This document shows positions 58,500-64,000 of a stretch of DNA of 64,000 bases, in pieces. Made by a program: the position numbers and the translations under genes. The notes below the pieces were generated by a model. It was not told where the DNA came from, did no database searches, and saw nothing but the letters and a program-made list of their open reading frames with translations. The stretch is from Sarcophilus harrisii (taxonomy: Eukaryota; Chordata; Mammalia; Dasyuromorphia; Dasyuridae): positions 222,472,107-222,536,106 of the forward strand of contig NC_045428.1 of NCBI RefSeq assembly GCF_902635505.1, written 5' to 3'. Position 1 is the stretch's first letter. Every line of letters starts with the position of its first letter.

Positions 58500-59020
58500 A
58501 TCCACTTCTACTTCTCTCTGTATTGATTTTCATTCCCATCCTAATGCTAATAATATATAACATGAAAACTATCCTTAGAAGTCTCTGGTGACTTTTTTCT
58601 TATCAAATAAAAGAACTTTTCTTTATTCTTACTTTCCTAGATTTCTCCGTCGCAATTGGTATCATTGATCACAATTTCCTTCTCTCTATTTAGTCTTTTT
58701 CTTACAACTTCCCCCTCTTTATCAATGCTCCAATTCTCTAATACTAAATACATCACTCCTCAACCCTTACTACATCTATCAAACACCAAAATATTTGTAC
58801 TTTTCAGCATTAAACTTCTTGAAAGAAGTCTGTGTTTCATTTTCTATCTATTCAAACACTTTTTAAGCTTCCTTGACATCTGGCATCTATCCCCACCACT
58901 TCCATTTCTTGATAGTTTCCTTCTGTGGATCATATTCTTTATATGGTCCTTTTTCTAATGTAATATAAAATGAATGAAATAAACATTTTAGAAGGTAAAA
59001 TCACAGGAAGAATTGGGGGG
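58500..59020. other. Intron, nothing recognised
   Basis: Pyrimidine-rich in part. The frame at 58656-58958 is Leu/Phe/Ser-rich and has no recognised homology. Confidence 0.45.
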
Positions 59021-59029
59021 AAAATTATT

Positions 59030-59215
59030 ATTATGGTGCAGTGGAAAACCTGCTGAATTTGGAATAGAGTAAATGGGTTCAATGTTTAGCTCTACTACTT
59101 ATTACCTGTGTGGTCTTGGACAATTCAATTAATCCACTAGGGGCCTAGTTATCTTTTCTGTAAAATGAAAGTACTTCTTCACATTTCTCTGAGGTCTCTT
59201 TTAGCTCTAAGACTA
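59030..59215 (+). repeat. MIR/THER1 SINE
   Basis: 'ctactacttattacctgtgtggtcttgg' as neighbouring phrases, 'tcttttctgtaaaatgaaag' and 'gaggtctcttttagctctaag'. Confidence 0.85.
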
Positions 59216-59559
59216 TAATGAACTAATAGCAAACATTTTTAGGGACTTTGTGATGAGTACTGCATCAAGTAGCATATTCTTATTGTTGTTTCAACTATTT
59301 CCAATTCTTTTAACCTCCATTTTGAATTTTCTAGGAAAAGCTACTGAAATGGTGTATAATTTGTAAATTAGGATATTGAGGCAACCATGGTGAATTAATT
59401 TTCTCAGGTCTCCCTGCCTCTGGGCCCACTGCTCTACTTATTGGGTACTATAGAAAGATATAATTTCAGGGACATATAATCCCTTCCTTGATGGAAAATA
59501 TGGAATAATAGGAGATTATTGTGGAAGTAATTTGGTATGATGAAAAATAAATGTTCTCT

Positions 59560-59690
59560 TCTGAGTCAGACATCCTAGATTCAAATCTCAACTGTGCCAT
59601 TTACTTTCTATGTAACCTTGAATGTCACAATTTCTGTAAAGTCCCAGTTTCCTCATTTGTAAAATTAAGGGTGTCCTTATACAGTCTATC
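59560..59690 (+). repeat. MIR SINE
   Basis: 'cctagattcaaatctcaac', TGTGCCATTTACTTTCTATG and 'cagtttcctcatttgtaaaat'. Confidence 0.85.
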
Positions 59691-59699
59691 TGAAAAGTT

Positions 59700-60310
59700 T
59701 TGGAATCAATGGCAAGACATAGGAGACATTGTCATGGGATCATCCAGCATGGTGTGTATAAATTAAAGAAGGAACTGTGCTGTATAAGCAAAGCAGAATT
59801 GCAGTAGTTCAAAAGAAATGTTATTTGTACAAATTTAGAGACATCTCTATTCTGATGTTCATATGGACCAACCATTTGTGCCCAACCCATGGTGATAACT
59901 TCTGAGTTAATATTAATCTGATTAGCCACAATCAGTCACACTATACCTTGACCCCAACATCATGATACCATTTTTAGTCCTAAGTACAAAGAACAATAAC
60001 CAACAAGCTACCAAAAGAAAGGAAATGAAATACATGAGTTACCATTAAGGTTCTTTCTATTTCTAAATCTACAATTACATATATACATATGTGTGTGTAT
60101 TTCATAGATAATAAAGTGCACTAAAACTTTCCTAAAATTAATTGATGAATAAAAAACTGTGAGGTCTGACAAGATAGTTATTACTCAGCACTGAAATCAG
60201 AAACGAAAGAAGTCTTTTTGGAAGTGACAACATTTAAATTGTATATTAAATAATGAAAGGAAATTCAACAACAATGGGGAAGGATGTGAGGCATTTTAGT
60301 GGATGGGAAT
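59700..60310. other. Intron, nothing recognised
   Basis: No repeat or coding signal I can support. Confidence 0.45.
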
Positions 60311-60315
60311 AGCTG

Positions 60316-60710
60316 TTATTGTTTGTTCTTCCTTTTCAAAGGACATAAGGGAGCTGATGTAATGACATACAAGTGAATCAGATTTAAGTAAGGGAGGGTT
60401 GTGCAAGATCACCCACCTCACTTTCTCCTCCAGAGCCATCTGGGTCTAGTGGCCAGATATAGATCATGACACTAGGAGATGGTCCTGGATATAATGGGAA
60501 ACCTGGGCCTTTTTAAGCTAGGATCTTCAACAGGTCTCAGTTTGACTGAAGTTTCACCCATTCAGTGATTAAGTCTAGGTAGCAACTGAGATAATGAATC
60601 TCTTTTTTCACCTAATTAAAAAAAAGTCCCAAGAAATAAATCTGGGAAAGGAAGACCATTGGTAAGGAGTACCAGAAAGATCTCTAGACAGTTCCAGATA
60701 AGAGGATATA
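60316..60710 (+). repeat. MAR1-type marsupial SINE
   Basis: TTGTTTGTTCTTCCTTTTCA head, then 'gtgaatcagatttaagtaagg', 'gccatctgggtctagtggcc' and 'cctgggcctttttaagctag'. Same family as 20717-21180. Confidence 0.85.
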
Positions 60711-60854
60711 ACTAATAATATAATTTTGCTGCCCTGCCCTTAGAAATGAGAAGAGGTCATTATTATAGCTTGAAACCAAGACAGCTCCTTTGTTCAACAT
60801 TCTTTCTGTATTCCTTGCTTGATACAAACAGAGATATTGTGGAGAAACAATTGA

Positions 60855-60936
60855 TAGGGTCATAGATCTGAACTTGGAAGGAACCTCAAAGATTACTACC
60901 TGATTTTACTGAGGAGGATATTGAAGGTCTTCAAGG
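60855..60936 (-). repeat. MIR SINE fragment
   Basis: 'acttggaaggaacctcaaag' and 'gattttactgaggaggata' match reverse MIR. Confidence 0.65.
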
Positions 60937-61096
60937 TTTTGACTGGTCAAAAATTAAACAAATATTACTTTGCAGAGGTCAGATCTGAATGATAAGAATG
61001 ATTTTTCTTCTGAATCACCCTGTGATATATATGGTTAGAGTATGTGAGGGGTTAGAAAGAGTGAAGAATAAAAAATAACTACAAGACTATGAACAA
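60937..61096 (+). repeat. Local direct duplicate, copy 1
   Basis: TTTTGACTGGTCAAA start, through GATTTTTCTTCTGAATCACC and GACTATGAACAA. Paired with 62509-62675. Confidence 0.88.
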
Positions 61097-61434
61097 AGAG
61101 GCCAGAGTAATGCCATAGATAGGATAAGAAAGTTTTAAGGATAAACAAATTTCAATGAAAAAATAATATTCTATGGCTTGGGGATTTTGAACTAGTGTTG
61201 CTAGATTTATATTCAGGAGGAAATAATTAAGAATGGTTTGGAGACTCTGGTTTGGGAAGCAGAAGGGAGATCATGATTGTAAAAATATAATTTTTAGACT
61301 TATCTTTTCAGAAGCACTGAGGGGAAATAAGGGGACTGAATTAGATTTCTAAGCAGCCAATGATTATAAATAAATAAATAAAAATCCAAAATTTAGATAA
61401 TTTCTCCCAAACTATTTAACCCAGTAGGCATTTA

Positions 61435-61500
61435 AGTACCTATTATATTTCAGATATAATGCCAGATGCTAGAGATACAAAGATAAAATCAAATGAATTA
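61435..61500 (+). repeat. L2 LINE fragment
   Basis: 'aagtacctattatatttcag' and 'gccagatgctagagatacaa' match the classic L2 'cactgtgctag' end region. Confidence 0.65.
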
Positions 61501-62029
61501 TAGTTTTGTCTTTCTTGGTATATCAACAGAAATGGGCTATTTTCTGGTTTAGAGCTAACATCTAGAATAACATCTTCATTTAAAACCAGCCTTTTAAAAA
61601 TGTTTCTTATATCATTCAAATGGATATGAATTTGAACTATAAAAATCCAAGCTTATTATCCAAGATTTTGCTTGAGGAAATGTCAATATATATAAAATCC
61701 TGTTTTAAGCCGATCCCAAAATAGAAATCAGCCAGAGGCTAATAAATGCTCCAGAAGGAAAAGCAAAATATATAGGCATGATTAGGAGTCTTTCTCTTCA
61801 GATGCTAAGTCAGATAAATGGTACAAAAATATTTCATCAGCAGAAATACTTTTGTCCATCTTTGAAGATATTTCTGAAGATAGAGAGCTCATCAACAACT
61901 CTGTATTCTCTAGGGGTCTGAGATATCTACTAAATAGTTCACTTTAGAAGCAGCTGAAATGTCTCTGTTCTGGGTTAAAACTACAGAAATGATAATATAG
62001 TTTATAATACCTAAGAATTTCATTTTCAG

Positions 62030-62210
62030 TTTTTAGATAGAAATCATAAGTTCTTGAGTCTGGAAAAGACCTTCAATATCATCAAGCTATGTATTTAGAC
62101 AATCTAGCCTCAAACACTCATATTAGCAGCGCAGAAACAATGATCCAGGTAGGTTATGATTTGCCAGAGTCTGACAGGTGTTAAGTTGCAGAGCCAAAAG
62201 TAAAAGGTAC
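62030..62210 (-). repeat. MIR SINE
   Basis: 'cttgagtctggaaaagacctt', 'aatatcatcaagctatgta' and 'atttgccagagtctgacagg'. Confidence 0.65.
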
Positions 62211-62508
62211 TCTTTGAGGGAGGAATAACTGTTATTAACTGAAATGGATCAAAACAAAAGCTTAATAGAGGATGCAGCATTTGAGTTAAATATGAAAGGA
62301 TGTGTAGAATTCATTAAGTGGACAGGTAGAATGAGAAGGGGAGAGCATTCAAGGCAGAGAATATGTATTATGAAAAGACAGAGAAGAATAGAAATGCTTT
62401 TCCTGGATATTCCTTAGGTACCTTAAAATAGAACTCATCCTTTTCCATCTAAACATATAGGTATTGGAAAAGTTAAGTGGCATAATATATAAAATACCAG
62501 ACTTGGAA

Positions 62509-62675
62509 TTTTGACTGGTCAAAGATTAAATAAATAGTAGAGGTCAGATCTGAATCTATATTTTCTGACTTTAGAGCCAGTGATTTTTCTTCTGAATCAC
62601 CCCGGTGTCTAGTTAGTTACTGTGAAGGGTTAGAAAGAGTTGAAAAATCAAAAATAACTACGAGACTATGAACAA
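62509..62675 (+). repeat. Local direct duplicate, copy 2
   Basis: TTTTGACTGGTCAAA start, GATTTTTCTTCTGAATCACC, then GGGTTAGAAAGAGT and GAGACTATGAACAA. Matches 60937-61096 about 1.57 kb away in the same orientation. Confidence 0.88.
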
Positions 62676-62819
62676 GGTAGCTTCACATTCTGCCTCAGCT
62701 AGCTAATAGCTCTGGGACAAATTACATGTGTATAAATTTAATAAATAAACACACATATAATATGTATGTATTATAAATGAAGTAAAATAGTTAAATATAA
62801 ATTAGTTTGGGAAAGAGTA

Positions 62820-63240
62820 AAACAGCATCTAGGGAGGAAAGCCTTCATATAGAAGATGATGCTTGAATTGATTTTTGAAAGAAGATATTGTAAGAAATAA
62901 GGAAGAAATCCATTGTAGATCTGAAGGAATGTGTAAGTGATGGAATGTTGTCCTCCTCCTCTCAGTGAAATAGGAGATTAAACACTTGGTCTAATTTTTT
63001 TTTTAATTATGTTTAAGGGATTGAGGAGAGAAAAAATGTTTGGGATAGTTATTTTAGGAAATAAAAAAAATGAAAATTATGAGAGCAGGAAAGAATGATT
63101 AGAATTGAAAATATATGTGCCCAAGGAAAGGTAGAATTAGAGAAGGTGATTGACAGAGTAGGGAAATATCAAAGTACTAGATAGAGATCATATCAAACTC
63201 GGAATTAGTCTAAATGTTAGGAGAAGTAAAAGATAGATTT
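62820..63240 (+). repeat. Old L2-like repeat, weak
   Basis: 'gaaagccttcatatagaag' and 'gatgcttgaattgatttttg' recall the same old repeat as 4790-5540. Its decayed partner may also occupy 62240-62400. Confidence 0.4.
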
Positions 63241-63344
63241 TTTTTCCCCTAAGAGTTTAATTTCAGAACTCTGGAAGTTTAAAATGATTCCTATTTGTAA
63301 AATGGAAAAATTTAAAATATGAAATCTTGACATATCATATGATC

Positions 63345-63535
63345 ATTTTATTATAGAGTTAGGATTAGAAGTTACATTGGACATCATCTAGTACAATCCT
63401 CTTCTTTTAAAGATGAACAAACTGAGGCCGGTCATATGATTTATTTTGAGATCATGCAGGTAATAAGGAAGAAAACTAGAATTGAATCAAAGTTCAATAT
63501 TCTTTCCTCTATACTACAATGCCTATGATTGAACT
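63345..63535 (-). repeat. MIR SINE
   Basis: 'cattggacatcatctagtac', 'gatgaacaaactgaggccgg' and 'ttcctctatactacaatgcc' form a well-ordered reverse MIR. Confidence 0.88.
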
Positions 63536-63679
63536 TCTACAAAAAATAAGTCAATTACTTTGACTTATGTGGTCATGGGATGAGAGGAGACATTCACTTG
63601 AATTAAGTTCATTCAGAATATCTGTAAACAATGGCATGGAAAAACTGAGCTGCATGCTAGCTATTAATTGAAGAAGTTA

Positions 63680-64000
63680 GAACATGAACTAGAAGGTTCT
63701 TAAAGACTGTAACAAGCCAGGAGACATGGAATGGAAAAATGCCATCCATATCAAGGGGGAATTATGGAGACTAAATGGAAATTGAAGCATAGTATTTTCA
63801 GCTTTGTTTTTTTGATTCACTTTTTATTTCTCATGATTTTTTTCTGATTTTTCTTGAACAACATGACAAATATAAACATATGTTTAAAAGTATTGTACAT
63901 GCATAATCTTTATCAAACTGATTGCTGTCTTGGGGAAGGATGGAAGAGAAAAAAAATGAAATATGAAACCTTGCAAAAATGAATATTGAATACTATATTT
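63680..64000 (+). repeat. Old L1 3'UTR, runs off the window
   Basis: GCCATCCATATCAAGGGGGA, 'gcatagtattttcagc', and 'gattgctgtcttggggaagg' match the older L1 3'UTR also seen at 30925-31640. Confidence 0.75.

Larger units (their letters stand above)
1..64000 (-). other. GABRG3: Part of the GABRG3 gene: introns 3-5 with exons 4 and 5
   Basis: Seen: two coding exons on the minus strand, 51704-51484 and 48521-48439, with matching reading phase and splice sites. Inference: transcription runs from high to low coordinates, so 51705-64000 is intron 3, 48522-51483 is intron 4 and 1-48438 is intron 5. Known: GABRG3 encodes the gamma-3 subunit of the pentameric GABA-A chloride channel, and in other mammals it is a very large gene beside GABRA5 and GABRB3. 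The remaining sequence is intron filled with transposable elements. I looked by eye for reverse complements of the expected exon 3 (68 bp) and exon 6 (138 bp) and saw neither, so both probably lie outside the window. Confidence 0.9.

Noticed and set aside
51705-64000. GABRG3 exon 3 (68 bp, DVDIYVNSIGPVSSINM-like)
   Set aside because: No match was seen on the minus strand. It presumably lies beyond 64000, though an exon this short could be missed by eye.
1-64000. CRISPR arrays, operons, riboswitches, tRNA or rRNA genes
   Set aside because: No regular spaced repeats or RNA-gene signatures. The tRNA-like heads are parts of SINEs.

Overview
This is intronic mammalian DNA, almost certainly from a marsupial. 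The evidence is AT-rich sequence with no operon-like packing, marsupial-style L1 LINEs, tRNA-derived SINEs carrying an RTE/Bov-B-like 3' tail, MAR1-type SINEs, abundant MIR/THER1, L2-like and CR1/L3 fossils, hAT MITEs and long dinucleotide microsatellites. Species cannot be fixed by eye; an opossum or an Australian marsupial such as a dasyurid are candidates.

The only protein-coding sequence I can support is two internal exons of one gene on the minus strand. They lie at 51704-51484 (221 bp) and 48521-48439 (83 bp). Together they encode part of the extracellular ligand-binding domain of a GABA-A receptor gamma subunit, and the residues match gamma-3 (GABRG3). Both have AG/GT splice sites, keep phase across the junction, and have the lengths expected for exons 4 and 5 of the GABRG family. 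The first 48.4 kb of the window is therefore intron 5 (downstream in the transcript), 48522-51483 is intron 4 (2962 bp), and the part above 51704 is intron 3. Exons 3 and 6 were not found and presumably lie outside.

Region by region. 1-7147: AT-rich intron with microsatellites, one RTE-tailed SINE, an old L2-like block and a short local duplication. 7164-13712: a full-length, recently inserted but coding-dead L1 in the host gene's sense orientation, flanked by a perfect 16-bp target-site duplication. 13.8-19.4 kb: MIR, CR1/L3, two hAT MITEs (one split by a 3' L1 fragment) and a pyrimidine tract. 20.4-27.4 kb: a TA/TG/CA microsatellite, a MAR1-type SINE, two inverted solo LTRs of one endogenous retrovirus family, a HAL1-like element and a young L1 3' end. 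27.4-48.4 kb: L1 3' fragments of several ages, often nested, with SINEs, MIRs and a CR1/L3 fossil. 48.4-51.7 kb: the two exons, with a CA/GA microsatellite just inside intron 4. 51.7-64 kb: intron 3 with nested L1s, MIRs, a MAR1-type SINE and a local direct duplication.

I found no new gene system. The most useful leads are the exon pair, the complete L1 whose 5' end carries a YY1-like site at +13 to +22, a micro-inversion inside an old L1, two small unexplained local duplications, a head-to-head SINE fold-back and the inverted solo LTR pair. Repeat family names are given from memory of consensus sequences and no database search was run.
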